A stretch of 64,000 nt of DNA from Macrosoma leucophasiata. Lineage: Eukaryota; Arthropoda; Insecta; Lepidoptera; Hedylidae. Shown in pieces: positions 22,176-32,059 of this stretch. Every line of letters begins with the position of its first letter. Within the stretch, counting starts at the first letter, position 1. Both the position numbers and the translations under genes were made by a program. The stretch spans positions 16,698,001-16,762,000 of the forward strand of contig JAWQUS010000030.1 of the NCBI GenBank assembly GCA_036365455.1, written 5' to 3'. The notes beneath the pieces were generated by a model, which had not been told where the DNA came from, did not search any database, and was given only the letters and a program-made list of their open reading frames with translations.

Positions 22176-22489
22176 AGTACAATTATAATTTTCGTTGCCT
22201 TTATGCACTACCCAATATTTGACTGGGAGATATATATATATTTTTAGCAGCCTATAGATTTTTTTTTTAATTTATTTATTTAAACACTGTAAAATACATA
22301 TTTGCCGATCAGCTTCACTCCCTTAAACCAGAGATGGTTTGTATGGAAGTTGCAATTCCTCAAAAAACTTATTATTAGTAATAGGTACGTTATACCAGAA
22401 TAAGCAAAACATATTTGTGAATCACGCGCGGGTTATTTGAAATAATTAATCTAATGCGTAAACAACTCTGTAGGTAAGCAATCGATATC
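22176..22489. other. No gene or repeat seen
   Basis: AT-rich sequence with a T-run at 22258. No supportable feature. Confidence 0.3.
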
Positions 22490-22575
22490 TACACAATAAC
22501 CAGAGGTCAAAATGCAGATGCGTTGCCATCCCTGAGAACTTAGTTGTTATGACTCTGTGTTAGTTATTACGTGAA
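22490..22575 (-). mobile_element. SINE-A fragment
   Basis: Contains cacaataaccagaggtcaaa, atgcagatgcgttgcca and gttatgactctgtgttag, the middle part of the variant SINE-A subfamily. Confidence 0.65.
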
Positions 22576-22973
22576 TAATACTTAGTGGCATTAAAGCAAC
22601 TATATGTACCTCTCTTAATTTATAAAATATTATTTGTATAGATAAAATAAGTAAATACCCCTTTATTTCGTAGTGGCAATTATGGCTTATATTAGAATCA
22701 TGCACGGTGGCGTTAGAGTCCGTTAGACTAATTATAATAACCGCATACAGAACTGCAGTCAAATTAGAACCGCTCAACATTACCAACATTAACATCGTGT
22801 GTGCTCGGCCTAATGTGGTGGTTTGTTGCGGTCACGCGGTACCCACTCATTTACAGTTTGTTCGAAATGATCCCAAACTCGGTGATATTCTCGAGTTGAC
22901 AATAAAGTTGTGTTAGCTATTAGTTGTCAGTCGATCACGCCCGTAATAGGTCACATGATAAAAACCAGATGTT
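22576..22973. other. No gene seen
   Basis: Includes tgtgctcggcctaa, ttgcggtca and cactcattta (22799-22856), which recur at 24375-24425 in the same order, a worn local duplication. Confidence 0.35.
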
Positions 22974-22976
22974 TAA

Positions 22977-23314
22977 GGCCCGGTATCCACCAACGCGGAG
23001 AGAAGAGGAGACGAGAGGAGATGTGTTTGAATAAACCAATCCGATTTTGTTACTTCCACATCTTTTCTCCGCTTAGCTCGACGGGCGGCCAAGCGGCGCT
23101 GCCGGCGCCGCCCGACCGCCCTGGTAAACTTGATGAACTGATTCGAACTTGACTGGTTGCGATCTCTCACAGCTCACATCACATCTCTGCTACACATGGT
23201 TCACATCTCCTCTCCGCTACACTTCTCCTCTCCGCTTTGGTGGAAATAACCTGCCAGCTTTGCAGCATATCTCCTCTCGTCTCCTCTCCTTTCCACTTTG
23301 GTGGATACCGGGCC
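22977..23314. mobile_element. MITE with 46-bp TIRs and TAA target duplication
   Basis: 338 bp. Left end ggcccggtatccaccaacg and right end (inverse) ggcccggtatccaccaaag continue as inverted repeats through gaggagacgagaggagat. TAA flanks both ends (22974-22976, 23315-23317). Subterminal repeats of tctcctctccgct occur three times near the right end, and a GC-rich cggcgctgccggcgccgcc core sits in the middle. No transposase frame. PIF/Harbinger-like on target and layout. Confidence 0.88.
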
Positions 23315-23363
23315 TAACCCATGAAATTTAAGTAACAATGGAACCAACACTACGAACAATAGC

Positions 23364-23574
23364 TTGAGCCAAATACCTACAACATCTGTGGTCAGGTCTC
23401 TTTTCCTGCCACCACGCTTGGTAGGCAGATTGGCGATCGCAGTGACGGTTGTGTTATCGTGGGACGCTGCTACTCATCCTTCATTGTTATTTTTCTACTG
23501 CCCTATTGAAATCGATTTGACCGCCATCGTTCTGACTCTGACTGCACTAGCGATAGAATTCTCCTTCACCAGAG
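23364..23574. other. No gene seen; start of a long chance frame
   Basis: The plus frame 23364-23918 begins here and runs into the minisatellite. Its first 70 residues are weakly hydrophobic and unrecognised. The frame is long mainly because the 18-bp repeat contains no stop. Confidence 0.4.
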
Positions 23575-23965
23575 GGCGATACGTCACGTCCCGACGCCTT
23601 ATGACGTCCCGACGCTTTCTGACGTCCCGACTCCTTATGTCGTCCCGACGTCTTCTGACGTCCCGACGCCTTCTGACGTCCCGACGCCTTCTGACGTCCC
23701 GACGCCTTCTCACGTCCCGACGCCTTATGGCGTCCCGACGCTTTCTGACGTCCCGACTCCTTATGTCGTCCCGACGCCTTCTGAAGTCCCGACGCCTTCT
23801 GACGTCCCGACAACTTCTGACGTCCCGACGACTTCTGACGTCCCGACGCCTTCTCACGTCCCGACGCCTTCTCACGTCCCGACGCCTTCTCAAGTCCCGA
23901 CGCCTTCTCACGTCCTGACGCCTTCTGACGTCCCGACACCTTCTCACGTCCCGATGCCTTCATTT
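23575..23965. repeat. 18-bp minisatellite, about 21 units
   Basis: Unit cgtcccgacgccttctga with variants ending ttctca, ttatgt, ttatgg and aacttctga. Since 18 is divisible by three and no stop occurs, frames on both strands stay open and give repeating peptides (TSRRLL, DVRRRR and SGRQKA types). These peptides are explained by the repeat; nothing indicates translation. Variant order shows higher-order duplication: an 8-unit block with ctccttatgt recurs. Confidence 0.95.
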
Positions 23966-24171
23966 ACTCGCTATACCCTTAAAATCCCACAGGCCACCAG
24001 AAAAATAAGACAGTTGATTTCTTATTGTTCTCGGTCCCGATCAGACCATTACGGCTTCAGGGATTAATGTCAATTGTACACGGTCGTTATACTCAAATCT
24101 TTTACGTCATTATGATCTAAGATGTAACGGCGGTTTCGTCTTCTTCTTCTCTCGTCGCGACTTTAATTTTG

Positions 24172-24312
24172 CTGGCACAGAGGCACGCCTTAGGTATCAG
24201 GCGCTGTAACACATCTATACAGAAACGTCTTGTTTTGTGTAGATGTTTATAGGCTACAGTATCTACATATTCACAATCAGTATGATTGTTGACCACTTTC
24301 CTGGCATAAAAA
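24172..24312 (+). mobile_element. SINE-A relative, old 3' portion
   Basis: Traceable through ggcacagaggcacgcctta, ggtatcaggcgctgtaac, gtagatgtttataggctaca and accactttcctggcataaaa. It lacks the 5' half and has about 70% identity by eye. Confidence 0.55.
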
Positions 24313-24487
24313 ATATGGCAACCGCACAAATAACCGCGGGCGCATTTAGAGCTCTCGACATCATTGCCTTTGTAGCGTTGTGTATGCTCGGTCTATCACG
24401 GTTGCGGTCAACACTCATTTAATCGCTACACTCACTGTGTCAACTGCTGGCGGTAGGTATGCTTAAGGGTTAATTTTAACGTTAATA

Positions 24488-24545
24488 GGCGCGGCCACAC
24501 AGCGAGCAGCCTCGCGAGGCATTTACCGCGCCGCGACCCGGCTAT
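24488..24545. repeat. GC-rich block, possible MITE end
   Basis: ggcgcggccacacagcgagc followed by a short cctcgcgagg palindrome and gcgccgcgaccc. Similar GC-rich ends begin MITEs elsewhere here (25265, 43545), but no partner end is seen. Confidence 0.35.
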
Positions 24546-24562
24546 AGATGAAAGACGTGATG

Positions 24563-24690
24563 TCATACTACGACTGTAATTTTCGGCACAGAGGCATGAG
24601 ACCTTAGGCCTCAGGCGTTGTAACTATACCGATATCTCTTGTTTATTGTAGATGTTTTGAGGCTACAATATCCACTTACCATAAAGACCT
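24563..24690 (+). mobile_element. SINE-A relative, old 3' portion
   Basis: Second member of the same old layer as 24172: ctgtaattttcggcacagag, ccttaggcctcaggcgttgt and tagatgttttgaggctac. Confidence 0.55.
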
Positions 24691-24784
24691 TCATCTTCAT
24701 GACCATAATGCGCTGATCTCTTATTAAATGTCGCCCCAAAATGTCCCCCCTCGTACATAATAGTGAAAGGTCATTCACAATAAT

Positions 24785-24822
24785 ATACTAATGTGTTTTT
24801 CCTTCTTTTGTTACAGGTAAGC
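24785..24822 (+). promoter_or_regulatory. Candidate recursive (ratchet) splice site
   Basis: A strong 3' splice site abuts a strong 5' splice site: branch-like tactaat at 24786-24792, pyrimidine tract gtttttccttcttttg, then ttacag ending at 24816, directly followed by gtaagc (24817-24822). In insect giant introns, AG|GTAAG junctions with no exon between mark recursive splicing. That the site is used is inference, and a host transcript on the + strand is needed. Confidence 0.4.
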
Positions 24823-25264
24823 ACCGTTTAACCGGGAACTAGTCGCTGATTATCCCCGTAAGTCGACAATAATTCGCTTTTATTAGATAAAAGATCGGAG
24901 AAATGGGTGTCGGGTCACGCGCTATGTTGGGTTCCGTTGATCGACTATTACTCGTTATCTTGAAAATCCTCACAACTGGAGCGCCTTCTGCTCTCGCCGA
25001 TTTCCAGATGAAGTAGACTAGTGACGTCTCGAAACGTGCCCACATAAGTCCAACCTAATATAAAATAGATTAAAAAGAAAACGACTCAGTAGGAAAATGA
25101 TCAGGAATAAGGATCCGTTAGTGTTTTCCTTTAAACTTTTGGTGTTTTTCTTCCAGCATCAAATAATCCCTGCATGCAAGTTTGTTTGTTACACTTTCAC
25201 GTGAAAACTACTTAACCAATCATGATGAAACTTTCTTCACATACTCTTGGTATTAAAAAATTGT
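24823..25264. other. No gene seen; possible old repeat
   Basis: The stretch near 25015 (gtgacgtctcgaaacgtgcc) resembles gacgtctcgaaacg words common in lepidopteran repeats. Otherwise unique-looking. Confidence 0.35.
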
Positions 25265-25497
25265 AAGGCCGCAATTAGACGACGCGAAAACTTTCATGCG
25301 GCCCCCGCGCGATAGCCGCGTGTTCTAATTTATCGGCGACGACGGCCGCGCCGATTGACGCGCCTTCGCCGCGCGGCCGTCGTGTGGTTGCCGCGTAATT
25401 ATGTAATATCTTAGAATTTGGACATTGTGTACTGTTCAATAAAATTTAATTTTCTATGAATGAAAACAAGCACGGCGGCTTCCACACGTCAGCCGCG
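25265..25497. mobile_element. GC-rich MITE-like block, cut by the mariner
   Basis: Left end aggccgcaattagacgacgc with clustered gccgcg and cggccg words. At 25478-25497 cttccacacgtcagccgcgcg looks like its inverted right part, where the mariner end begins. Terminal symmetry is imperfect, so the class is uncertain. Confidence 0.45.
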
Positions 25498-26758
25498 CGA
25501 AAAAGTCTTTTCGCATTATAGTATGTATGAACTTGTAATAAAATCTCTTTGGCTGTAGTATTTGTATCTGGCTGGTTTTGGTATCATTGAAAGTTAAAAT
25601 TTTAAAGAACATAATTCCAAATTCAAATAAGGCAAATGTGTGATTTTCAATCTAATGAAGAAATTCGATACATTTTAAAATTTTACTACAAAAAAGGTAA
25701 AAATGCAACGCAAGCCGCGAAAATAATTTGCGATGTTTATAGTCCTAGTGCAGTGTCGGTGAGAGTAGCACAAATTTGGTTTAGGCGTTTTCAATTCGGA
25801 AATTTTGATGTCAATGATGCACCTCGCTCTGGTCGCCCTATAACGGATAAAATGGATGCCATTTTTGAAAAAGTGGAGCAAGATCGACATATCAGTAGTT
25901 ACGACGTAGCTGAAGAACTGAAAATTGATCACAAAACAGTTTTGGCGTATTTGAATAAAGCTGGGTACATAAAAAAGTTTGATATTTGGGTACCTCACGA
26001 GCTCACTGAAAGAAACCTAATGAACCATGTACTCATTTGTGATTCTTTATTACGACGTAATGAAACCGAATCATTTTTGAAGAAGCTGATAACTGGTGAT
26101 GAAAAGTGGATCACGTACGACAAGAACGTGCGAAAAAGGTCGTGGTCAAAGGCCGATCAGGCTTCACAGACTGTGGCGAAACCCGGGTTAACTCTCAATA
26201 AGGTGATGTTGTGTGTGTGGTGGGATTGGAAAGGCATTATTCATTATGAGCTATTATCACCAGGCAGGACTATCGATTCTGAACTCTACTGCGAACAACT
26301 GATGAGATTAAAGCAAGAAGTTGAGAGAAAGCGGCCGGAATTGATCAACAGAAGGGGTGTGGTGTTTCATCATGATAACGCTAGACCTCACACATCTATA
26401 GCTATCTACAGCAGACTATCACACAGCAAAAATTAAGAGAGTTTGGCTGGGAGGTGTTAATGCATCCGGCGTATAGTCCTGTCCTTGCACCTTCAGATTT
26501 CCACCTGTTTCGGTCTCTTCAGAATTCTTTATGCAATGTTTGGTTAACATCACGAGAGGACTGCCAAATCCACTTGTCGCGGTATTTTGATGAGAAGTCC
26601 CAAAATTTTTATAGCAATGGGATCATGTCCCTACCTACAAGATGGCAAAAGGTTATCGAACAAAATGGTACATACATACTTTAGTTAAATTTAAATAAAC
26701 TATATTAAAAAATGTTTTGAATTATCTTAAAAAATGCGAAGAAACTTTTTCCCCAACC
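25498..26758 (+). mobile_element. mariner (Tc1/mariner) element, damaged
   Basis: The 3' terminal repeat is preserved at 26731-26758 (aatgcgaagaaactttttcc then ccaacc) followed by TA. The 5' repeat is shortened to gaaaaagtcttttcgcatt at 25498 and abuts GC-rich DNA, so the outer part is lost. Both ends face inward around one transposase frame. Length of about 1.26 kb is normal for mariners. It cannot be autonomous because of the broken transposase and trimmed end. Confidence 0.92.
25636..26684 (+). pseudogene. mariner transposase, frameshifted
   Basis: A mariner transposase, which would cut and paste the element at TA sites. The N-terminal helix-turn-helix region is residues 1-110. WVPHELTERN, the mariner signature, is at 118-127. 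The first catalytic Asp is in TGDEKW (residue 155) and the second in HHDNARPH (residue 247). At 26404-26420 a 17-bp insertion shifts the frame, giving a stop at 26434-26436. The rest continues in another frame to 26684 with the third Asp in LAPSDFHLF, fitting a D,D34D spacing if the 17 bp are discounted. The apparent ATG at 25636 is secondary: the fragment at 29766 shows 29 bp, including the likely original start, deleted here. By its motifs it is close to the cecropia/mellifera group, less surely. Confidence 0.93.
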
Positions 26759-27213
26759 TAATGTTTCCATTTCATATAAATGCGCCCTAAGAAATACTCT
26801 GTTGAGTATATGTTTAGTAGGTGCAAGGTATCGCCATATTCTTAAACTGACGCGCTCGAATTAAACTGTTAAGGGTTCTTTGGCTACGTAACCCTAAAAA
26901 GGTGGTCAAAGAAAGTAATCTTAGGTGCGATCATTGATAAACACCCTTCCCTCGCCCTTCGCGTCCCCCCTGCCCTTGGATAGGGAAACTAGGCCACCAG
27001 ATATATTGTGCCGTATAAACACGGCGAATCGATATTTTGCGACGTTCATTCACAATTTTATCACACGACGTGCTTGTTTTGTTATCGAAATGCGGTTTTT
27101 GTGGTCTGTGTAGTGCGTATTGTGAAGTCGTTTCTCGGTGGCGATGAACTGATTGTTATGTGTTTTTTATTGGTATTTATATTCTTTTCTTAAATTAAAA
27201 CTTATTTATTTTC
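26759..27213. other. No gene seen
   Basis: Unique-looking DNA. The frames at 26925-27113 and 27008-27193 overlap each other and have no motif. Confidence 0.35.
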
Positions 27214-27495
27214 ACTTTGGTAGAGCTCCAGTGACGGAGCTCGCGAGCGTAGGCACCACCGCTTTACCTAATATACTTGCCGCTAAATGGTAGTGTTCAG
27301 CACTATCGTGTTCCGGTCAGGTTATGTACGGCCTTGTAATTTCCGGCACAGAGGCATAACACTTTAGGCCTCAGGAGTGGTAACGCATCTGTAATTTGAC
27401 CTCGGTCTTTGTGTGGGTGTCTATAGGCTGCAGTCATCACTTAACATCAATGTGAACTGCAGGCTTGTTTCCCACTTCCCCAACATAAAAAAATA
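27214..27495 (+). mobile_element. SINE-A, near full length
   Basis: From ggtagagctccagtgacgg to cccacttccccaacataaaa. It lacks three bases at gtcaggttatgtacgg, and has tgtaatttgacctcgg in place of tgcattttgacctt. Confidence 0.88.
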
Positions 27496-28182
27496 GCATC
27501 GTTGTGATTTGAAAGCCGATGAAACGAAAAAGCGACAGTAAAAAGAGATAGACACATACATTCATAAGATTTATCGTGGTAGAACATGAGATAGGAAGTA
27601 TTATACAGTGTTTGTGTGCGCATACGTAGTACAAAGCTTGAAGTCGTCATATTTCGTTCACTTTTTAAAGGTATCACTTCTACCACGTGTAAATTGCACA
27701 CACGTTTTTTCTTTTATTTATAAATACAATGTCTACTATGGTTTAGTCATAGAGCAACACGGGCCACCGGCCGCGGCGGACCGGAGGGAAGTAACCACAT
27801 GCAGGCTTTCCCCTCTGTCAAACTACAAGCTCAAATGGGCCGATATGTTAAAATGTGTGCGTGAAATTGTTTATGTATTTTGTTAAAGTCAATGTGTGAG
27901 TTTCGTAGTTATAGACGATTTTTATTGTGTGCGTGTGTGTGTCACACAAATTCCCCACCGCAAAAAATGACAGACTGTTTTGCATCGGTAATAAACGGCT
28001 ATTGCTATGGCTACTCCTCTCCGGTCGGCCGGTGGACGTGTTGCTCTGTGGGTCTAGTAGTTAACGTTCACTGTTCACCTGGTCCTAGGTTTGATCAGGA
28101 CGGGAAGTAAGTTATAATTGTAAAATTCCTTACAATTGGAAAGATCTTTAGTGGCTTCGCCGTTTTTTTTTAAATATCAAGG
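27496..28182. other. No gene supported
   Basis: Frames 27608-27886 and 27880-28110 show no domain. A gtaagt donor-like site at 28108 follows gacgggaa, and tctagtagttaacg with ggtcctaggtttgatc (28049-28095) vaguely recalls tRNA A and B boxes. Neither is strong. Confidence 0.35.
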
Positions 28183-28365
28183 AACTAGCTGTTTCCCGCG
28201 GCTTCGCCCGCGTGTACGTCGTTTTATAAATAACTAAGTAGATATTCTTTCTCAAAGTCAGCTCTATCTCTGTACCAAATTTCATTAAAATCGGTTCAGT
28301 TGTTTGGACTGAAAAGGTAACAGACAGACAGACAGAGTAACTTTCGTATTTATAATATTAAGTAG
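28183..28365 (-). mobile_element. Lep1-like Helitron copy, short
   Basis: Reverse copy: aactagctgtttcccgcggc with ttcgcccgcgtgtacgtcg at the tail side, aaatcggttcagttg, and cgtatttataatattaagta at the head side. Typical Lep1 layout with a gcgggc-type stem near CTAGT. Confidence 0.8.
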
Positions 28366-28619
28366 GGACTAGTAGGGATAATGATAGCATTCACACAAAG
28401 TAAACATTCTTTTTTTTTAAAACAACTTTTCCAATTTCATCTCAGCATAATTCAAAGTGCACAGCTCGATCAATCACATTATCCATCATAGATTACATGT
28501 TTGACACTTAGATTAAAAAGTTAATTTAAATTTTCATCATATTTCACCGATTTTAGACTTTATATCTCGTACTAAAGTGAATATCGGCAGAGATCGTGAA
28601 AATTAGAACGTCTCTCGTG

Positions 28620-28905
28620 TAAATACTCCTTATCGTTATTACACTGCACGTGTGTTTAAAGCCATCGAGCGTCATTTCGATTTAGTTAGGCGCACTAGCT
28701 CGGAGGTGATACAACTCAACGACGTGCAACTCAATTTAAACATTGGTTCACGTTGAGATATTCCTGAAGGGCTAAGTAGAGATATATGCCGGCGATTCTG
28801 TGGCCTAATTACAGTGCACGTGTGTTTAATGGCCGGTGAGCGTCATTTCGGTTTAGTTAGGCAAACTAGCACTAGAACTAGTCGGGCGTGATGAGCGAGC
28901 AACTC
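28620..28905. repeat. Local tandem duplication, about 170 bp apart
   Basis: 28637-28735 and 28807-28905 share tgcacgtgtgtttaa, cgagcgtcatttcg.tttagt and taggc.cactagc. The second copy has an actagaactagt palindrome. Confidence 0.7.
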
Positions 28906-29154
28906 TATTACCCATCCAGTATATTCAAATCTTGACAAGCATATTTATATAAGGTAAATTAAGAAGAGTGTATTAAAACTGGTTGATACAATTTATATGC
29001 GTGTTGTCGATTTCCTTTTTTTATAATATTAGTGTAAAAACAACGATAATATGCTCTAAGCGTATTGAGAGCATACAGTTTAATTGGGTTTTGTGTCCCA
29101 AAATGTCTTACTCTATCGAATACAGTGACAGCAATTGAAGTGAATTTAGCATCT

Positions 29155-29440
29155 AAAAAGGCTCGCACACCAATTCCCAGCGCAGTGGTGGCGTTCACCG
29201 CTCAACCACGCCACACCGCGGACACTCCGCCATAATTCCATACAAACGCTTAATTTGGTCTCTATTACACAGGTATCATCAATCAGTGACGTGTATTTAC
29301 ACGTGCACCTGTGTGCGTAGAGCACGTAGAAAATACCAAACGTCTCCCATAAGAGGGGAGGAGTGATGCGGGGAAATCGGGCAGGACGTCGAAGTGTCCA
29401 TTCTATACGTAGTATTATTACATATTCTCTGACCACGCTC
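29155..29440 (-). repeat. Repeat F, longest copy
   Basis: Reverse orientation; starts (right) tcagagaatatgtaataata and runs through taagaggggagg, gtgtatttacacgtgcacct and cataattccatacaaacgc to a 3' extension with accaattcccagcgcagtgg. On the minus strand one frame stays open for about 98 residues, and parts of it (REYVIILRIEWT, CTCKYTSLID, KLSVCME) are also open in the copies at 43672 and 47127. Confidence 0.75.
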
Positions 29441-29765
29441 AACTGTCAACTGTCCGTTCCGGGCGTGTCCCCGTTCCTAACTTCCGTGGCGGCTAGCTCG
29501 ATACACAGGATATTAAAACTGTTAGAAAATATGAGAACATAAAGAATACTTCGCTTCTGATATTATGAAATGAAACGTGACCTAATTTATTATTACGTTT
29601 TTATTTCTGGGTCTAGTTTACTTTGTTGTGTGCGATTATATTGCGAGTCTGGAATAGTTTCTCTCTTCTAGCCTCCCGCGAGAGACTGTGATGTTGTTCA
29701 CACCTTCGTCACACGTAAACGAAATTAATAGTATTTTTACTGGTTCAAGTGTAGCTCGAGAGCGT

Positions 29766-29945
29766 AAATGTATCGAATTTCTTCATTAGATGCACTCATC
29801 TTGACAGTACGAAAAACAAATGAAAATCACACATTTGCCTAATTTGAATTTGGAATAATGTTCTTTAAAATTTTAACTTTCAATGATACCAAAACCAGCC
29901 AGATACAAATACTACTACCAAAGAGGTTTTTACTATAATGCGAAA

Positions 29946-29948
<3 letters not shown>
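29766..29948 (-). pseudogene. mariner 5' end fragment (transposase start)
   Basis: Reverse copy of the first 180 bp of the mariner at 25498: inner part of the terminal repeat, 5' untranslated region, then an ATG with MSASNEEIRYI-like codons. It keeps 29 bp that the 25.6-kb copy lacks. It ends at a (TA)n run on the terminal-repeat side and at unrelated DNA on the coding side. Confidence 0.88.

Positions 29949-29984
<36 letters not shown>
29948..29984. repeat. (TA)n microsatellite
   Basis: About 18 uninterrupted ta units at the outer edge of the mariner fragment. It may have grown from the TA target site. Confidence 0.95.
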
Positions 29985-29985
<1 letters not shown>

Positions 29986-30205
29986 AAAGTCCAACCTATT
30001 ATATATATAAAGTCTGAACATCAATGAGAGCTGCATGCTTGATTGCCGCCTTCATTCTCTTCACATCTCTGCCTATACATAAAATGAAGAACCCTTTTTT
30101 TGATCACCCTTTGCTTAATGAGCAGCATCTCGTCTTATTTAAGACTCTAAACCCAAATCACAAAACTATGAAAATCTTTGCACAAAATCAACTCAAATAC
30201 AATTA

Positions 30206-30486
30206 ACTACTACTTCGCTGAGGTCCTGGGTTCGATTGCCGGGTCGTGGGTTATCAGAGATAATGGTGTAAAGTCCTTTATCTCTGGTTCTATTGGGATT
30301 TTTTCCATTTCATGGAAATTTCCCAGTACCTCGAAGTTTGGTAATGTGTCCGGAGATGTCAACAGGCTCGCCACCTGTTACACGGGCCAAAACGTAACCG
30401 GCGAATCGTGGGTGTTTGCATGTATGCTTGAATGCATGCATTTACCTCTGCCTACTCCTTCGGGGATTACAGGCGTGAAGTTACTA
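30206..30486 (+). mobile_element. SINE-D, missing 5' part of tRNA head
   Basis: Begins actactacttcgctgaggtc just before the B box (gggttcgattgcc), then the full body to ggggattacaggcgtgaag. The first 40 bp including the A box are gone, as in a 5'-truncated insertion. Confidence 0.85.
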
Positions 30487-30605
30487 TTACTTTTTTTTTA
30501 CAATAGTGAAGTGAAAGAAAACTTGGCAATGTTCTTTGTGAATAAGTGAACAAAAGATCAAGAACAATTGAACTGTGCATAAAATATAGTGAACGAACTA
30601 CAATA

Positions 30606-30793
30606 ATGGTGCACAACAGAAACGACGACTGCCTTCTACAGCTTCTGGCCCTTCTCTGCGACCAGAAGAAACCTTTGAAAGCCAATCGGACCGGGAAAGG
30701 TGAGTTGAAGGAAATTAAATAATTAATGCCCATTTTACCTTTCGTCGGTCCTTTGTTTCAGTTAACATAAAAAAACGAATCAACGAAAAGTAA
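30606..30793 (+). CDS. Candidate coding exon(s), unrecognised protein
   Basis: ATG at 30606 in a good insect context (caataATGG) opens 31 codons reading MVHNRNDDCLLQLLALLCD, then QKKPLKANRTGK, ending at a strong donor, aaag|gtgagt (30700). Codons are GC-richer than the surroundings, and no repeat overlaps. LLQLL/LLALL fits an LxxLL pattern, a nuclear-receptor-binding type motif, though chance is possible. A 62-bp intron to ctttgtttcag (30761) would give a 41-residue protein ending at 30793. Alternatively 30606-30699 is only a first coding exon (phase 1) of a longer gene. The A-rich upstream gtgaa-containing stretch looks like a 5' leader. The family is unknown. Confidence 0.5.
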
Positions 30794-30912
30794 CACTCGC
30801 CGATCGAGTTTACTTTGTGACTTTGTGTTTTCATTGAAGGAAAATATAATATAATATATTTTCAATTAATAATAAATTATTAATTGAAAATAATAAAAAT
30901 TAATAATAAAAT

Positions 30913-31190
30913 ATTTTTTTATGTTACAAAGGTGGCAAACAATCATGCAGTTCACATTGATGTTAAGTGATAACTGCAGCCTATAGACACCCACAGAAAG
31001 ACCAGAGGTCAAAACGCAGATGCGTTGCCACCCCTGAGACCTTAGATGTTGTCTCTGTGATGATTATTACGGGACCATACATAACCATCTAACACGATAG
31101 TGCTGAACACTACCATTTAGCGGCAAGTATATTAGGTAATGCGGTGGTGCCTACGCCCGCGAGCTCCGTCACTGGAACTCTACCACCAGT
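30913..31190 (-). mobile_element. SINE-A, near full length, variant subfamily
   Basis: From tttttatgttacaaaggtgg to actctaccaccagt. It has gatgattattacgggacc in place of gccggaaattacagggcc and lacks cgga before acacgatag. Confidence 0.88.
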
Positions 31191-31675
31191 ATTTTTTTTA
31201 CTGTAGTAAAACATTTTTGTATATCATATTAAAGTTTTTTTTAAGTAGCGGAACTAAACCTTTGCATATTTTTCTCCATTTGTGTACAGGGCCAACCGGT
31301 CGATCGCGGTCTACCGGTCGATCGCGACCATTAGTCCATAGTCCAGCATTTTCCTACATAAAACAAACAAAAAATATAGTTGCACTGTTCTCGCTTGACA
31401 GACGCTCATACTTTGGTATTTTTAATGATAGCAACTTCAAACTACAAACCTGATTTTGCTAATCTAACGGCAGATTTTTATACGCAAATATACTAACGTA
31501 AGAAGTTACTAAGAATTTTCAGTTTTTTTTCCCTCATAATAAAATAAAAATACTCCATAATTGTGTACGAATTATGCTGTTTCATTTAAGATTTCAAGAA
31601 GTATGTAACTGGTAGATCGTACTGAGTGTCGTCAGTGAATAGTCGACCTTGGGCCTCAACAAGTTGGTTGCAATA
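31191..31675. other. No gene seen
   Basis: At 31292-31331 accggtcgatcgcg occurs twice in tandem (gatcgcggtctaccggtcga). Otherwise AT-rich and unique-looking. Confidence 0.35.
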
Positions 31676-31765
31676 TTGCAATATTGCACATCGAGTTTAG
31701 GAAAGAGACGATCGGCTAGTTTCGGCTTCGTAGAACATTATCTCTGCCACACGATACTCTAACAG
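31676..31765 (+). mobile_element. MITE G, one arm
   Basis: Reads caatattgcacatcgag, gagacgatcggctagtttcg and acattatctctgcc, the arm seen in both ends of the full copy at 56782. The rest of the element is missing. Confidence 0.7.
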
Positions 31766-31810
31766 CCCTGTAAAAAAATACGCTTACACTTACAGGAGAC
31801 ACACACGTTG

Positions 31811-31880
31811 ATAAGAATAGAAAAGAATAATACTCTATTTGCAACAACAACTTAGAGCTAAAATAAAAATAAGTAAGACA
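31811..31880 (-). mobile_element. LINE 3' end (short)
   Basis: Reverse of a 3' tail: gaataatactctatttgcaa corresponds to ttgcaaatagagtattattc. A sister end is at 42742. Only the tail inserted. Confidence 0.55.
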
Positions 31881-32059
31881 TTCTATAAATTACAAATTGT
31901 TGTTACAAAATGGTCGCCAATTCAGCATAAAGTTTGTTTTTGAGCGGCGCTGGTCTTCCATTGGGGCCGATGCTGTGACACAAATAAAGCCAAAACATCC
32001 GTCGTCCGAATACATATAATAATATGACCAGAGAACCATATAAGCAGGTAGTATAAGGG

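Noticed and set aside
23364..23963. Long frames over the minisatellite read as a repeat protein
   Set aside because: All come from an 18-bp stop-free repeat, open on both strands; no start context, domain or splice support.
27880..28110. Coding exon ending at the gtaagt donor at 28108
   Set aside because: Frame has no recognisable features, is Cys/Val biased by the local sequence, and the region has weak tRNA-like words suggesting an old SINE.
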